Positions 21,460-35,706 are shown, counted from the first letter of the stretch. The stretch: DNA of 64,000 bases from Bacillus sp. SLBN-46 (GCF_031453555.1 NZ_JAVIZM010000001.1:1309001-1373000), one strand, 5' to 3'. Numbers and translations: made by a program. Notes: generated by a model not told the origin, from the sequence alone.

Positions 21460-22353
21460 ATGAGTACTGGTTTGGCAAGTGAAACTCAAATCGTCATTAT
21501 TACAGGAATGTCTGGGGCAGGAAAAACTGTAGCCATTCAAAGCTTTGAAGATTTAGGGTTCTTCTGTGTCGACAATCTGCCTCCTACGTTACTTCCTAAA
21601 TTTCTTGAACTTATGAAGGAATCAGGGAATAAAATGAATAAAGTTGCTCTTGTAATGGATCTAAGAGGAAGAGAATTCTTCGATCATCTCTTTAAAGCAC
21701 TTGATGAGTTAGCTGAAACCTCTTGGGTAACGCCGCAGATTCTATTTTTAGATGCGGATGATTCTACACTAGTACGCAGATATAAGGAAACAAGACGGTC
21801 GCACCCGCTTGCTCAAACAGGATTGCCTCTAGAAGGCATCACGCTTGAACGGGAGCTTTTAGAGGAATTAAAAGGCCGGGCACAGTTGATTTATAACACT
21901 TCTCAGATGAAACCGCGTGAACTGCGCGAAAAAATATTAACCGAATTTACGGCTAATAGACAACTAATCTTTACTGTCAATGTCATGTCGTTTGGATTTA
22001 AGCATGGGATTCCTATTGATGCTGATCTTGTTTTTGATGTGCGCTTCTTACCGAACCCACACTATATCGAGCATATGAGGCCAAAAACAGGGCTGGACGA
22101 TGAGGTTTCTAGCTATGTTTTAAAATGGAACGAAACGCATAAATTCTTAGAAAAAGTCACTGACTTACTCACCTTCATGCTTCCGCATTATAAAAGAGAG
22201 GGTAAAGCACAACTGGTGATTGCCATCGGCTGTACAGGCGGGCAGCATCGTTCGGTTGCGCTAGCTGAATATATTGGTGAATTTTTCAAAAATGATTATA
22301 AGACGATTGTTTCCCACCGTGACATTGAGAGGAGAAAGGATAAAACAACATGA
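21460..22353 (+). CDS. rapZ: RapZ-family RNase adapter / nucleotide-binding protein (YvcJ)
   Basis: 297 residues. Walker A GMSGAGKT lies at about 17-24 and the C-terminal domain has the conserved [10 protein letters not shown] near 262. In E. coli RapZ directs RNase E to the GlmZ RNA; in Bacillus YvcJ is a GTP-hydrolysing protein linked to competence, and an adapter role there is not proven. The stop overlaps the start of glmR by four bases, a conserved arrangement with whiA and crh downstream. Confidence 0.93.
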   Translation: MSTGLASETQIVIITGMSGAGKTVAIQSFEDLGFFCVDNLPPTLLPKFLELMKESGNKMNKVALVMDLRGREFFDHLFKALDELAETSWVTPQILFLDADDSTLVRRYKETRRSHPLAQTGLPLEGITLERELLEELKGRAQLIYNTSQMKPRELREKILTEFTANRQLIFTVNVMSFGFKHGIPIDADLVFDVRFLPNPHYIEHMRPKTGLDDEVSSYVLKWNETHKFLEKVTDLLTFMLPHYKREGKAQLVIAIGCTGGQHRSVALAEYIGEFFKNDYKTIVSHRDIERRKDKTT

Positions 22354-23336
22354 GTAATTACGGACAGCCTCGAATTGTCGTTATTGGCGGAGGAACAGGA
22401 TTACCAGTTTTGCTGCGAGGGTTAAAACAGTATCCTGTGGACATTACCGCCATAGTGACAGTCGCGGATGACGGAGGCAGCTCAGGACGCTTGCGCGATG
22501 ACCTCCATATCCCTCCTCCAGGAGATATTCGCAATGTGCTGGCATCATTATCTGATGTAGAACCTCTTGTGGAGGAAATGTTTCAACATCGGTTTAAAAC
22601 GTCAAATGAACTTTCCGGCCATTCATTAGGAAATTTAATCTTAGCTGCGATGACTTCGATTACCGGAAATTTTGTTCACGCCATTCAAGAGATGAGTAAG
22701 ATTCTAAATGTTCGTGGGAAGGTGCTGCCTGCCGCCAACCAAAGCGTGGTTTTGCACGCGGAGATGGAGGACGGGGCGATTGTTTCGGGCGAATCGAAAA
22801 TTCCTTATTCCGGCAAGAAAATTAAGAGAGTCTTTTTAACATCTAAAAAAAATATCCGCCCATTACCTGAAACGATTCAAGCTATTCGTCAGGCGGACTT
22901 AATTATTATTGGTCCGGGAAGCCTGTATACCAGTATTCTGCCTAACTTGTTGGTCCCACGTTTAGGGGATGAAGTATGTCGTTCCCATGCCAAAAAGGTG
23001 TATATATGTAATCTAATGACACAAGCAGGGGAAACACACGATTATACGGCGAGCGATCATGTAAAGGCAATATATGATCATATGAGCTGTGCGTTTATGA
23101 ATACCATTTTAGTTAACAATGAAGAAGTGCCGAAGGATATTCAGCTTCGTTATAATGAAGAATTGGCGAACCCTGTGGAATATGATTTGCCGAGGCTTTA
23201 TGAGATGGGTCTTGAAGTGGTGCATGCCGATATTGCTTACCAAGAAAATGGTGCATTAAGACATGATCCGAAAAAGGTAGCAAAAATTTTATATAATTTG
23301 TTATTAGATGAAACCAAAAAGCGTTATGAAGCGTAA
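22350..23336 (+). CDS. glmR: GlmR/YvcK, regulator of carbon flux to the cell envelope
   Basis: 328 residues of the CofD-like (2-phospho-L-lactate transferase-like) fold. Conserved segments include [14 protein letters not shown] at the N-terminus, [12 protein letters not shown] near 41 and [14 protein letters not shown] near 190. In B. subtilis YvcK/GlmR binds UDP-GlcNAc and stimulates GlmS, needed on gluconeogenic carbon. No catalytic role is implied. It is coupled to rapZ upstream. Confidence 0.94.
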   Translation: MSNYGQPRIVVIGGGTGLPVLLRGLKQYPVDITAIVTVADDGGSSGRLRDDLHIPPPGDIRNVLASLSDVEPLVEEMFQHRFKTSNELSGHSLGNLILAAMTSITGNFVHAIQEMSKILNVRGKVLPAANQSVVLHAEMEDGAIVSGESKIPYSGKKIKRVFLTSKKNIRPLPETIQAIRQADLIIIGPGSLYTSILPNLLVPRLGDEVCRSHAKKVYICNLMTQAGETHDYTASDHVKAIYDHMSCAFMNTILVNNEEVPKDIQLRYNEELANPVEYDLPRLYEMGLEVVHADIAYQENGALRHDPKKVAKILYNLLLDETKKRYEA

Positions 23337-23401
23337 ATACTTGTAGGATTTGATTTAAAAGTAAGAAACAAGATCATTATGAGGTTTTAGGGGGTGAGGG
23401 G

Positions 23402-24352
23402 ATGTCTTTCGCTTCGGAGACGAAAAAAGAATTAACTAACCTGGAAGTGAAAACATGCTGCATTCAATCTGAGCTATCAGCATTGATCCGCATGAACGGT
23501 TCCCTTTCCTTTTCAAATAGGAAGTTAGTTGTTGATATTCAAACCGAAAATGCTGCAATTGCTAGAAGGATTTATACATTATTAAAAAAGAGCTACCAAG
23601 TACAGGTGGAACTGCTTGTTCGAAAGAAAATGAGGCTAAAAAAGAACAATGTGTATATTGTGCGTCTGTCAGAACAGGCGAGGGAAATTCTCGAAGATAC
23701 CAAAATACTCGGGGAAGGATTTACCATTATACATGATATTTCACCGGACCTAATAAAGAAGAAGTGTTGTAAGCGTTCTTATTTACGCGGAGCATTTCTT
23801 GCAGGTGGATCAGTCAATAACCCAGAAACATCTTCTTATCATTTGGAAATTTTTTCACTTTATAAAGAGCACAACGACTCTTTATGTGAATTGATGAATA
23901 TATTTGGTCTTAACAGCAAAACGCTTGAGCGTAAAAAAGGCTATATTACGTATTTAAAAGAGGCGGAGAAAATTACCGAGTTTTTAAATATTATAGGTGC
24001 TCATAACGCCTTGCTGCGCTTTGAAGATGTAAGAATCGTAAGAGATATGCGGAATTCGGTCAATCGACTTGTTAACTGTGAAACAGCCAATCTGAATAAA
24101 ACAATTGGTGCCTCGATCAGGCAGGTGGAGAATATCCGTTTCATTGATCAAACGGTTGGTCTTCAAATTCTACCCGATAAGCTAAGGGAAATTGCGGAGC
24201 TCCGTATGCAATATACGGATGTCACCCTGAAGGAATTGGGTGAGATGGTGTCTGGTGGTACCATCAGTAAATCAGGCATTAATCACCGTCTAAGGAAGAT
24301 CGATGAAATAGCCGAGAAGCTTCGGATGGGAGAAATTGCTTCAAGGGATTAG
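23402..24352 (+). CDS. whiA: DNA-binding protein WhiA
   Basis: 316 residues. An N-terminal LAGLIDADG-homing-endonuclease-like fold ([15 protein letters not shown] near 128) is joined to a C-terminal helix-turn-helix region ([21 protein letters not shown]). WhiA affects cell division and chromosome segregation in Bacillus and sporulation in Streptomyces. The nuclease-fold residues are not catalytic in this family. It lies 65 nt after glmR with GGGGGTGAGGGG before its ATG. Confidence 0.95.
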   Translation: MSFASETKKELTNLEVKTCCIQSELSALIRMNGSLSFSNRKLVVDIQTENAAIARRIYTLLKKSYQVQVELLVRKKMRLKKNNVYIVRLSEQAREILEDTKILGEGFTIIHDISPDLIKKKCCKRSYLRGAFLAGGSVNNPETSSYHLEIFSLYKEHNDSLCELMNIFGLNSKTLERKKGYITYLKEAEKITEFLNIIGAHNALLRFEDVRIVRDMRNSVNRLVNCETANLNKTIGASIRQVENIRFIDQTVGLQILPDKLREIAELRMQYTDVTLKELGEMVSGGTISKSGINHRLRKIDEIAEKLRMGEIASRD

Positions 24353-24409
24353 TAACTGGTTGAAATTGTTTTATGAATATAGAGAATGGACATGAGGAGG
24401 AAATGCGCG

Positions 24410-24667
24410 ATGTTGGCAAAAGAAGTAGAAGTTAAATTGAAGACTGGTCTTCAAGCACGACCAGCAGCACTTTTTGTACAAGAAGCAAACCGTTTTTCAG
24501 CAGATATTTTTTTAGAGAAAGATGGTAAGAAGGTTAACGCCAAGAGTATTATGGGATTAATGAGCCTTGCTGTTGGCTCAGGCGTCGTGATTAATATTAT
24601 TGCAGATGGCGACGATGAAGAAAATGCAATCCACTCTTTAACTGATTTTATCCAAAAAGAACAATAA
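24410..24667 (+). CDS. crh: Crh, HPr-like catabolite repression protein
   Basis: 85 residues, an HPr paralogue. The segment LKTGLQARPAA has Gln at position 15, where HPr has the phosphorylatable His, while the regulatory Ser46 region NAKSIMGL is kept. It therefore cannot relay PTS phosphate but can be phosphorylated by HprK (encoded at 6808) and act as a CcpA cofactor. ATG 24410 has GAGGAGG nine bases upstream; a longer frame from 24386 would place the site inside the gene. Confidence 0.95.
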   Translation: MLAKEVEVKLKTGLQARPAALFVQEANRFSADIFLEKDGKKVNAKSIMGLMSLAVGSGVVINIIADGDDEENAIHSLTDFIQKEQ

Positions 24668-24676
24668 TATTGTAAA

Positions 24677-24713
24677 AGGGTTCGGCTCTCGCTTGGGAGC
24701 TGAACCCTTTTTT
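24677..24713 (+). terminator. Terminator after crh
   Basis: GGGTTCGGCTC pairs with GAGCTGAACCC (11 bp, one G.T) and is followed by a T run. Confidence 0.9.
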
Positions 24714-24720
24714 ATTACAA

Positions 24721-24753
24721 ATAAAAAAGCAACCGGCGATTGCCGATTGCTTA
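24721..24753 (-). terminator. Terminator of clpP
   Basis: AAGCAACCGGC and GCCGATTGCTT form an 11-bp stem with one mismatch around GATT; on the minus strand it runs into a T tract (24721-24726). It lies between the convergent crh and clpP. Confidence 0.8.
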
Positions 24754-24758
24754 AGTTA

Positions 24759-25364
24759 TTATTTCTTTTCTGCAGAATCAGTAGGCTTACGAGTAATGAT
24801 GCTGTCGATTAGGCCGTATTCTTTTGCTCTTTCAGCAGTCATGAAGTTATCGCGGTCTGTATCTTTTTGAATCACTTCAAGAGGCTGACCAGTGCGCTCT
24901 GCTAAAATGCCATTTAATTTTTCACGAAGGAAAAGGATACGCTTGGCTGCGATTTCAATTTCAGTTGCCTGACCTTGAGCACCGCCAAGTGGTTGGTGAA
25001 TCATAACTTCAGCATTTGGAAGGGCATAACGCTTGCCCTTTGCACCTGCAGCAAGAAGGAATGCACCCATAGAGGCAGCCATACCGATACATACTGTTGA
25101 AACATCTGCTTTAATATATTGCATTGTGTCATAAATAGCCATTCCAGATGTGATGCTTCCGCCTGGGCTGTTGATATAAAGGGTAATATCCTTTTCAGGA
25201 TTTTCAGCTTCAAGGAATAATAATTGGGCAACAATGCTGTTAGCTACATGATCATCGATCGCGCTTCCAAGCATAATAATCCGGTCTTTTAGTAGGCGAG
25301 AGTAGATGTCATAGGCTCTTTCACCACGGTTTGTTTGTTCAATTACTGTAGGGATTAAATTCAT
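24759..25364 (-). CDS. clpP: ATP-dependent Clp protease proteolytic subunit
   Basis: Serine peptidase of the ClpXP/ClpCP complexes. 201 residues. The catalytic triad is Ser98 (GMAASMGA), His123 (VMIHQPLGG) and Asp172 (TDRDNFM). The N-terminus [10 protein letters not shown] is the usual start, with AAGGAGGAAGAAAC ahead. Upstream lie a CtsR operator and a sigma-A promoter, so it is probably heat- and stress-induced. ClpP is also the protease that degrades tmRNA-tagged proteins, which links it to smpB/ssrA. Confidence 0.98.
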   Translation of the reverse strand: MNLIPTVIEQTNRGERAYDIYSRLLKDRIIMLGSAIDDHVANSIVAQLLFLEAENPEKDITLYINSPGGSITSGMAIYDTMQYIKADVSTVCIGMAASMGAFLLAAGAKGKRYALPNAEVMIHQPLGGAQGQATEIEIAAKRILFLREKLNGILAERTGQPLEVIQKDTDRDNFMTAERAKEYGLIDSIITRKPTDSAEKK

Positions 25365-25411
25365 GTTTCTTCCTCCTTTTGAATAGAAAGGTAAAAATAT
25401 TATGTATTGTT

Positions 25412-25441
25412 ATCATACACTGGATGGTCAATAAAGGTCAA
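25412..25441 (-). promoter_or_regulatory. Sigma-A promoter of clpP
   Basis: Read on the minus strand: TTGACC (25441-25436), 18-base spacer, TATGAT (25417-25412). The -35 hexamer lies within the CtsR operator, so CtsR binding would block RNA polymerase. Confidence 0.75.
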
Positions 25442-25442
25442 A
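25426..25442. promoter_or_regulatory. CtsR operator upstream of clpP
   Basis: GGTCAAT-AAA-GGTCAAA is the direct heptad repeat recognised by the class III heat-shock repressor CtsR (consensus RGTCAAANANRGTCAAA), with one departure at the last base of the first heptad. Confidence 0.85.
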
Positions 25443-25520
25443 CGGTTTGACTTAAATTTGTTCGACAGCTTTCCCTAATTCATCATACCCACTTCACATA
25501 TTTTTAAACCCAATCCCTAC

Positions 25521-25549
25521 TTGCAAATTGCATAGTAATAACATATAAT
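25521..25549 (+). promoter_or_regulatory. Sigma-A promoter of the tRNA-Arg gene
   Basis: TTGCAA (25521-25526), 17-base spacer, TATAAT (25544-25549), ending 21 nt before the tRNA. Confidence 0.8.
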
Positions 25550-25570
25550 ATGTAAGTCGCTAATATATCT

Positions 25571-25642
25571 GCCCTCGTGGTGCAACGGATAGCACGTAAG
25601 ATTCCGGTTCTTGAGATGTGGGTTCGATTCCTGCCGAGGGCG
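25571..25642 (+). tRNA. tRNA-Arg (anticodon CCG)
   Basis: 72 nt. Acceptor stem GCCCTCG/CGAGGGC with discriminator G. D-stem GTGC/GCAC. Anticodon stem TAAGA/TCTTG around loop TTCCGGT, which gives anticodon CCG, reading CGG. T-stem GTGGG/CCTGC around loop TTCGATT. The 3' CCA is not encoded. A strong terminator starts 9 nt downstream. B. subtilis has a tRNA-Arg in the same clpP-sigL neighbourhood. Confidence 0.95.
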
Positions 25643-25650
25643 TCTAAAAA

Positions 25651-25690
25651 AGTCTCCTGTTTATTAAAACAGGGGACTTTTTATTTTTTC
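25651..25690 (+). terminator. Terminator after tRNA-Arg
   Basis: AGTCTCCTGTTT pairs with AAACAGGGGACT (12 bp, one G.T) around ATTA, followed by a T-rich run. Confidence 0.9.
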
Positions 25691-25780
25691 TAATTAGTAC
25701 TCTCTCAATTTTAATTGAACCAATTACCAATACACTAAAACTCCTCTATCGTGTAAAATAGGTACCATGGGGGGATCGGA

Positions 25781-27103
25781 ATGAACTTGAAAGCTGGTTT
25801 ATGGCAGCAGCAAACGTTAAAGTTGGCAATGACACAGGAATTATCTCAGGCAATTGCCTTGCTACAGTATTCGGCTCAGGAGCTAACTGCCTTTTTAGAA
25901 GATAAGGTCCTTGAAAATCCCTTGATGCAACTCGAAAGCGGCACGGTCAAGCCAATGAATCCCCTGATTGATCGCAATCGACGGAAACATCAAAAAGAGG
26001 AAAAGAATTGGATTGAGCAAATTGCCGAAAAACCATTTTCTCTTGAAGAACACTTACTCTCTCAATTAAAAATAACCAACCTTTCAACAGATCAACTAAA
26101 AGTGATACGACATCTCATTCTACATTTGGATGAAAACGGTTACTTTACGGGTCACCTAAATGAAATTGCAGAAAGCTTACTTGTAGAAGAGGAACTAGTA
26201 GAAGAATGTCTCGCCGTCATTCAAACATTGGAACCGGCAGGAATTGGTGCAAGAAACCTGCAAGAGTGTCTGTTGATGCAACTATATTATCAAAATCCAA
26301 CTAACGAACTGGCACAAACAATCCTTACACACCATTTTGTCCCTTTCGCTGAAAAGAAATGGAAACAAATTTCAAGGGAGCTCCAGGTATCACTAAAGGA
26401 GATTCAAGATCTATTCGATCAGGTTCAGCTTCTTAATCCAAAACCAGGGGCTTTTCTAAGAGAAGAAATATCATCATATATTATTCCAGATGCCATTGTG
26501 GAACGAACGACAGATGGCCTTGAGGTGCGTATGTTTGATGACTCTCTTCCGAGGATTAGCTTTAATGAATCTTATTTCAAAAAATTTAAAGATCAGGATC
26601 AGCAGGTCAGCAAATTTCTCCACGATAAGGTTCAGGATTATCAGTGGATTTTAAAGGCCATTGAACAACGGCGAGAGACACTAACAAGAGTCATTTCAAA
26701 AATCGTTGAAAAACAAACCGTATGCCTACTTAGAGGGATGCAATATTTAGAGCCGATGACAATGAAGGAAATTGCCAGCGAGCTTGATATTCATGAATCG
26801 ACCGTTAGCCGAGCAGTAAGGGAAAAATATATCCAAACTCCGTTAGGGACATTTTCCTTAAAATCCTTTTTTACAAGTACTATACAAACTGTTGCAGATG
26901 ATGAAAGTACTTCATCAACACAGGTGAAGAATGAGATTAGTAATTTAATAGAACAAGAGAATAAAGAAAAGCCACTTTCTGACCAAGATATTGTTGGACT
27001 TTTAAAGGAGAACAAGGGAATCGTGGTATCTAGACGGACCATTGCTAAGTATCGCGAACAATTAGGGATTCAATCTTCTTCAAAAAGAAAAAGGTTTAAG
27101 TAA
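25781..27103 (+). CDS. sigL: RNA polymerase sigma-54 factor
   Basis: RpoN/SigL, which with enhancer-binding activators transcribes from -24/-12 promoters; in B. subtilis it serves arginine (Roc), levanase and acetoin genes. 440 residues. The Gln-rich N-terminal activator-interacting region (LWQQQTLKLAMTQELSQAI) is followed by the core-binding domain, a helix-turn-helix (MTMKEIASELDIHESTVSRAVREK reads as the family HTH) and the C-terminal RpoN box VSRRTIAKYRE. No -24/-12 promoter was spotted in this window. GGGGGATCGG serves as its ribosome-binding site. Confidence 0.96.
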   Translation: MNLKAGLWQQQTLKLAMTQELSQAIALLQYSAQELTAFLEDKVLENPLMQLESGTVKPMNPLIDRNRRKHQKEEKNWIEQIAEKPFSLEEHLLSQLKITNLSTDQLKVIRHLILHLDENGYFTGHLNEIAESLLVEEELVEECLAVIQTLEPAGIGARNLQECLLMQLYYQNPTNELAQTILTHHFVPFAEKKWKQISRELQVSLKEIQDLFDQVQLLNPKPGAFLREEISSYIIPDAIVERTTDGLEVRMFDDSLPRISFNESYFKKFKDQDQQVSKFLHDKVQDYQWILKAIEQRRETLTRVISKIVEKQTVCLLRGMQYLEPMTMKEIASELDIHESTVSRAVREKYIQTPLGTFSLKSFFTSTIQTVADDESTSSTQVKNEISNLIEQENKEKPLSDQDIVGLLKENKGIVVSRRTIAKYREQLGIQSSSKRKRFK

Positions 27104-27175
27104 TATAGTGGATTTCTCCTTTAAACATTGGTATTTTTATAAGGCTAGAACGACAAGATGGAAAGGAATCGACTA

Positions 27176-27433
27176 ATGCAACAAACTACGATTACCCTAT
27201 ATACAAGAAAAAGCTGTCCTTTATGTGATAAAGCGAAGGACACTCTCCTTGAATTAAAAGAGGAATGGAATTTTCACCTCGAAGAAATCGATATTGAAAC
27301 AAGTGATGAATTAACGGAACGGTACGGACTGATGATTCCGGTGGTTCTCATTGATGGAGAAGAGGCAGGATATGGCTTCGTTAACAAATTTGACATAAGA
27401 AATCGTTTACATGAAAAAAAGGCGATTTTATAA
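27176..27433 (+). CDS. Glutaredoxin-family thiol protein
   Basis: 85 residues with a thioredoxin-like fold pattern: beta strand TITLYTRKSCPLC carrying a CPLC redox motif near residue 15, a helix, then the cis-Pro region MIPVVLIDGEEAG. It resembles the short glutaredoxin-like DUF836 group often found before cggR in Bacillaceae. The electron donor is unknown. The start is put at ATG 27176 because GAAAGGA lies eight bases upstream; ATG 27158 lacks a site. The cggR promoter starts just after its stop. Confidence 0.75.
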   Translation: MQQTTITLYTRKSCPLCDKAKDTLLELKEEWNFHLEEIDIETSDELTERYGLMIPVVLIDGEEAGYGFVNKFDIRNRLHEKKAIL

Positions 27434-27434
27434 G

Positions 27435-27463
27435 TTGAAATAGGTTTTCACTCCTGTTACAAT
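27435..27463 (+). promoter_or_regulatory. Sigma-A promoter of the cggR-gapA operon
   Basis: TTGAAA (27435-27440), 17-base spacer, TACAAT (27458-27463). It lies about 37 bp upstream of the CggR operator, as expected for a roadblock/repression arrangement. Confidence 0.8.
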
Positions 27464-27499
27464 GAAAAACGTAGTAGGGGTGATTTTTTTTAGAGTAGG

Positions 27500-27535
27500 T
27501 GGGACACAATATGTCTATGGTGGACATTTTACGAC
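27500..27535. promoter_or_regulatory. CggR operator
   Basis: The sequence follows CGGGAC-N6-TGTC-N4-CGGGAC-N6-TGTC as TGGGAC (27500), six bases, TGTC (27512), four bases, GTGGAC (27520), six bases, CGAC (27532). Spacing is exact and the second half is more degenerate. CggR released by fructose-1,6-bisphosphate would derepress the glycolytic operon. Confidence 0.85.
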
Positions 27536-27567
27536 CAACTACATAGAATAAAAGGAGCATGAACATC

Positions 27568-28590
27568 ATGCAGTCATTTATCGATATCCAAAAAAAATTA
27601 GTACCCGACCTTCTTCAAGTCCTGCAGAAACGTTATTCTATCCTACGATACATAGGTTTTATGCAGCCAGTAGGTAGAAGAAGTTTAGCCGTCAGCTTAG
27701 AATTAACCGAAAGAGTCCTTCGTGGTGAAGTTGAATTCCTGAAAGAGCAAAATCTTATTTTTACAAACAATGTGGGAATGAGTTTAACCTCTGAAGGGAA
27801 AAATTTACTGGAAGACTTAGAAGGTTTGATGCGTGAGTTAAAGGGTATTGATGTAATGGAATTGGAATTAAAGCACCGGCTTGGCATCAAGAAGGTCATT
27901 ATCGTCCCTGGCGATAGTGATGAGTCACCGATGGTCAAAGGAGAGCTTGGCAAAGCAAGTGCGATTTGCATGAAAAAGCTTCTAAGCGGGAAAAATATCA
28001 TCGCTGTTACTGGCGGTTCAACTATGGCTGCTGTTGCAGAAAGATTAACACCTGATTTTTCTAAGAAGGAATTGCTATTTGTCCCTGCTCGAGGCGGAGT
28101 TGGTGAAGATGTCCATAACCAGGCGAACACCATTTGCTCGAATATGGCGAAAAATACTGATTCTAAGCATCGTGTTTTCTATGTACCCGATCAGGTCAGT
28201 TCAGAAATTTATGAATCCCTCATTAAAGAACCTGATATTCATGATGTATTGCATTTGATTAAATCAGCAAGCATGGTTCTTCATGGTATTGGGGATGCTA
28301 TCACAATGGCTGAACGACGGAAAACCAACCCTGATATTAAGAAAAAGCTTGAAGATGGGAAGGCAGTCGGGGAAGCATTTGGTTATTATTTTAACGAAGA
28401 AGGCGAGATTGTCCACAAGGTATTTACGATTGGACTTCAGCTGGAAGACCTTGCAGCAATCCCACATGTGATTGCAGTTGCAGGCGGGGCCTCAAAGGCG
28501 AAAGCCATTAAGGCGTATTTTAAACAAGCACCGGCCTCGACGATACTTATTACCGATGAAGGTGTGGCTAAACGGTTGTTGAAAGGGTAA
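27568..28590 (+). CDS. cggR: Central glycolytic genes regulator CggR
   Basis: SorC-family repressor of the gapA operon, inactivated by fructose-1,6-bisphosphate. 340 residues, identical in length to the B. subtilis protein. The N-terminal winged-helix (VGRRSLAVSLELTERVLRGEVEF) is followed by the sugar-phosphate-binding domain, with GDSDESPMVKGELG, AVTGGSTMAAVAE and VPARGGVGEDVHNQANTI as conserved loops. ATG 27568 is ten bases after AAAGGAG; ATG 27559 is too close to it. The operator and promoter lie directly upstream. Confidence 0.95.
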   Translation: MQSFIDIQKKLVPDLLQVLQKRYSILRYIGFMQPVGRRSLAVSLELTERVLRGEVEFLKEQNLIFTNNVGMSLTSEGKNLLEDLEGLMRELKGIDVMELELKHRLGIKKVIIVPGDSDESPMVKGELGKASAICMKKLLSGKNIIAVTGGSTMAAVAERLTPDFSKKELLFVPARGGVGEDVHNQANTICSNMAKNTDSKHRVFYVPDQVSSEIYESLIKEPDIHDVLHLIKSASMVLHGIGDAITMAERRKTNPDIKKKLEDGKAVGEAFGYYFNEEGEIVHKVFTIGLQLEDLAAIPHVIAVAGGASKAKAIKAYFKQAPASTILITDEGVAKRLLKG

Positions 28591-28623
28591 TTCCTTTTAA
28601 AAAATATATCTTTTCCCATATAA

Positions 28624-29646
<1,023 letters not shown>

Positions 29647-29712
29647 TTTTTAACTTGGATATGATTGGCATTCCAGTCATAAACAAATTATAATGTTAAA
29701 TGGTATTCCAAA

Positions 29713-29745
29713 GGGGAGCGGGGAGGATTCCCCCTCCTTTTTTTA
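29713..29745 (+). terminator. Hairpin terminator between gapA and pgk
   Basis: GGAGCGGGGA pairs with TCCCCCTCC-type sequence and is followed by TTTTTTT. It would make cggR-gapA more abundant than the downstream genes through partial termination, as known for B. subtilis. Confidence 0.8.
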
Positions 29746-29800
29746 TGAAATTTGAATTTGAAGCATTTTAAAAGCGCCCAAACTAAAGGAGGTCCTTTAC

Positions 29801-30985
29801 ATGAACAAAAAAACATTAAAAGATGTAGATGTTAAAGGTAAACGTGTTTTTTGCCGAGTAGATTTTAACGTCCCAATGCAGGATGGGAAAATTACAGACG
29901 AAACACGCATTCGTGCAGCATTGCCAACGATCCAGTATTTAATCGAGCAAGGAGCAAAAGTGATTTTGGCAAGCCATTTCGGCCGACCAAAGGGAAAAGT
30001 GGTCGAAGAAATGCGCTTAACTCCAGTCGGTATAAGACTATCAGAACTTCTTGGTAAAGACGTGAAAAAAGCAGATGAAGCCTATGGCGATTCTGTTAAA
30101 GCGTTAATTGACACAATGGCAGAGGGCGATGTTCTTTTACTAGAAAACGTACGCTTCTACCCTGGTGAAGAAAAGAATGACCCTGAGTTGGCAAAAGCAT
30201 TTGCGGAGCTTGCTGATGTTTATGTGAACGACGCCTTTGGTGCGGCACACCGTGCGCATGCTTCAACAGAAGGAATTGCTCATAACCTAACAGCTGTTTC
30301 AGGCTTCTTAATGGAAAAAGAACTTGAAGTACTTGGTAAAGCACTTTCTAATCCTGAGCGTCCATTTACAGCGATTATTGGTGGGGCAAAGGTTAAGGAC
30401 AAAATCGGTGTTATTGAGAATCTATTAGAATTAGTCGATAACCTCATCATCGGTGGTGGACTTGCTTATACATTTGTGAAGGCACAAGGCCATGAAGTTG
30501 GAAAGTCTCTTCTTGAAGAAGACAAGATTGACCTAGCTAAATCATTCATGGAAAAAGCGAAACAAAAAGGTGTTAACTTCTATATGCCGGTCGATGTGGT
30601 AGTAGCTGATGATTTCTCTGCTGATGCTAATTCAAAAGTGGTAGCAATTGAAGAAATCCCTTCAGATTGGGAAGCTCTTGATATTGGACCAAAAACAAGA
30701 GAGATTTATGCTGATGTAATCAAAAAATCAAAACTTGTTATTTGGAATGGACCGATGGGTGTATTTGAAATTGACAAATTCGCTGGCGGTACGAAGGCCG
30801 TTGCAGAAGCTCTTGCCGAAGCAGAAGGTACATATTCAGTAATTGGCGGTGGAGATTCAGCTGCTGCAGTTGAAAAGTTCGACTTAGCAGATAAAATGAG
30901 CCACATTTCTACAGGCGGTGGCGCTTCCCTTGAGTTTATGGAAGGCAAAGCATTGCCAGGCGTCGTTGCGTTAAACGATAAATAA
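29801..30985 (+). CDS. pgk: Phosphoglycerate kinase
   Basis: Transfers phosphate from 1,3-bisphosphoglycerate to ADP. 394 residues in two domains. The N-terminal substrate domain has [11 protein letters not shown], the HFGRP loop and [10 protein letters not shown]. The C-terminal nucleotide domain has [19 protein letters not shown] and [13 protein letters not shown] precedes the ATG. Second glycolytic gene of the operon, 154 nt after gapA. Confidence 0.98.
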   Translation: MNKKTLKDVDVKGKRVFCRVDFNVPMQDGKITDETRIRAALPTIQYLIEQGAKVILASHFGRPKGKVVEEMRLTPVGIRLSELLGKDVKKADEAYGDSVKALIDTMAEGDVLLLENVRFYPGEEKNDPELAKAFAELADVYVNDAFGAAHRAHASTEGIAHNLTAVSGFLMEKELEVLGKALSNPERPFTAIIGGAKVKDKIGVIENLLELVDNLIIGGGLAYTFVKAQGHEVGKSLLEEDKIDLAKSFMEKAKQKGVNFYMPVDVVVADDFSADANSKVVAIEEIPSDWEALDIGPKTREIYADVIKKSKLVIWNGPMGVFEIDKFAGGTKAVAEALAEAEGTYSVIGGGDSAAAVEKFDLADKMSHISTGGGASLEFMEGKALPGVVALNDK

Positions 30986-31009
30986 TCTTGCTCATTTTTA
31001 CAACTATGA

Positions 31010-34635
<3,626 letters not shown>

Positions 34636-34648
34636 TTTTTATATTCAA

Positions 34649-34679
34649 AGGCACTCCGCATTCCGGGGTGTCTTTTTTC
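34649..34679 (+). terminator. Terminator after eno
   Basis: GGCACTCCG pairs with CGGGGTGTC (9 bp with two G.T) and is followed by TTTTTT. Confidence 0.8.
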
Positions 34680-34745
34680 TACCACAAATTGTATATTTGT
34701 GGTATTTTTCATATAGGAATGAAAAATGTATGGGGAGTTGATCAT

Positions 34746-35663
34746 TTGAAACGTTTATTAGATTGTACAGCAGCTGATTTTGAAAAAATGACAGGAAGAG
34801 AATTGAAGCAAAGTATCCTCGCATCAGAGGGAAGAACGATTGTGGCGGAAGTCATCGGAAGCATTACCCCTTATTATCCTGCCGTGACCAATGCAGAAAT
34901 GGTTGCCGCATTTGGAGCAGACCTCATCTTATTAAACTTCTTTGATGTCTTAAATCCGACAATGGAGGGATTACCTGAAGTGGTGCCTGACAATATTGTG
35001 CGCACCCTGAAAAAACTTGTCGGACGTCCCATTGGTCTTAATTTAGAGCCAGTAGATCTCACTGCGAAGCAGGTTGAAGCTTTAATTGAATTACCTGAAG
35101 GAAGATTGGCTACTGAAAAATCATTGCAAAAGGCAAAAGAGCTAGGATTTGATTTTGTCTGCCTGACAGGGAATCCTAAAACAGGTGTATCGAATGCAGA
35201 AATTACAAAAGCTATTCAAGTGGCCCGAACCGTTTTCGGCGAAGACGGATTGATTATAGCCGGAAAAATGCATAGTGCGGGTGTTGCTGGTGAGGTAGGC
35301 GGCAGCTTGATGTCAACCGAAACCTTGCATTCCTTTATCGAAGCAGGAGCAGACATCATCCTCATTCCATCACCAGGGACAGTGCCAGGCTTTACGATTG
35401 AAAGAACAGCCAAGCTAGTTGATAGTGTTCACGAAAAGGGAGCACTTGCGATTTTGACAACAGGAACAAGCCAAGAAGGTTCAGATGAAGCAACCGTTAA
35501 ACAGATCGCCTTAAATAGTAAAATGGCTGGTGCGGATTTATACCATATCGGCGATGCAGGAGCAGCAGGAATCGCGATCCCAGAAAACATCACAGCCTAC
35601 TCGATTGTAGTAAGAGGAAAGCGGCATACATACGTCAGAATGGCCTCCTCCATCCTAAGATAG
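34746..35663 (+). CDS. TIM-barrel-type protein, DUF7916 family (PEP phosphonomutase-like)
   Basis: About 305 residues. Alternating beta/alpha pattern with conserved-looking loops EGRTIVAEV, LNLEPVD, LTGNPKTGVSN, AGKMHSAG, IPSPGTVPGF, TGTSQEG and YHIGDAG, suggestive of a phosphate-binding barrel. I recall homologues labelled as haloacid dehalogenase-like hydrolases, but no HAD DxDxT motif is present here, so that name looks wrong. The function is not established. The start is taken at TTG 34746, seven bases after GGGGAG; upstream in-frame starts overlap the eno terminator. It stands alone between the glycolytic operon and secG. Confidence 0.6.
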   Translation: MKRLLDCTAADFEKMTGRELKQSILASEGRTIVAEVIGSITPYYPAVTNAEMVAAFGADLILLNFFDVLNPTMEGLPEVVPDNIVRTLKKLVGRPIGLNLEPVDLTAKQVEALIELPEGRLATEKSLQKAKELGFDFVCLTGNPKTGVSNAEITKAIQVARTVFGEDGLIIAGKMHSAGVAGEVGGSLMSTETLHSFIEAGADIILIPSPGTVPGFTIERTAKLVDSVHEKGALAILTTGTSQEGSDEATVKQIALNSKMAGADLYHIGDAGAAGIAIPENITAYSIVVRGKRHTYVRMASSILR

Positions 35664-35706
35664 GGGACAGTCCCCCGGCGCTTTAACGCAGCGGGGGACT
35701 GTCCCC
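35663..35706. repeat. 15-bp-arm inverted repeat, GGGGACAGTCCCCCG type
   Basis: GGGGACAGTCCCCCG and CGGGGGACTGTCCCC are perfect reverse complements separated by 14 nt, starting on the last base of the preceding stop codon. Each arm is itself near-palindromic (GGGGACAGTCCCC). There is no T tract, so it is not a standard terminator; it looks like a mobile or dispersed palindromic element. Confidence 0.85.
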
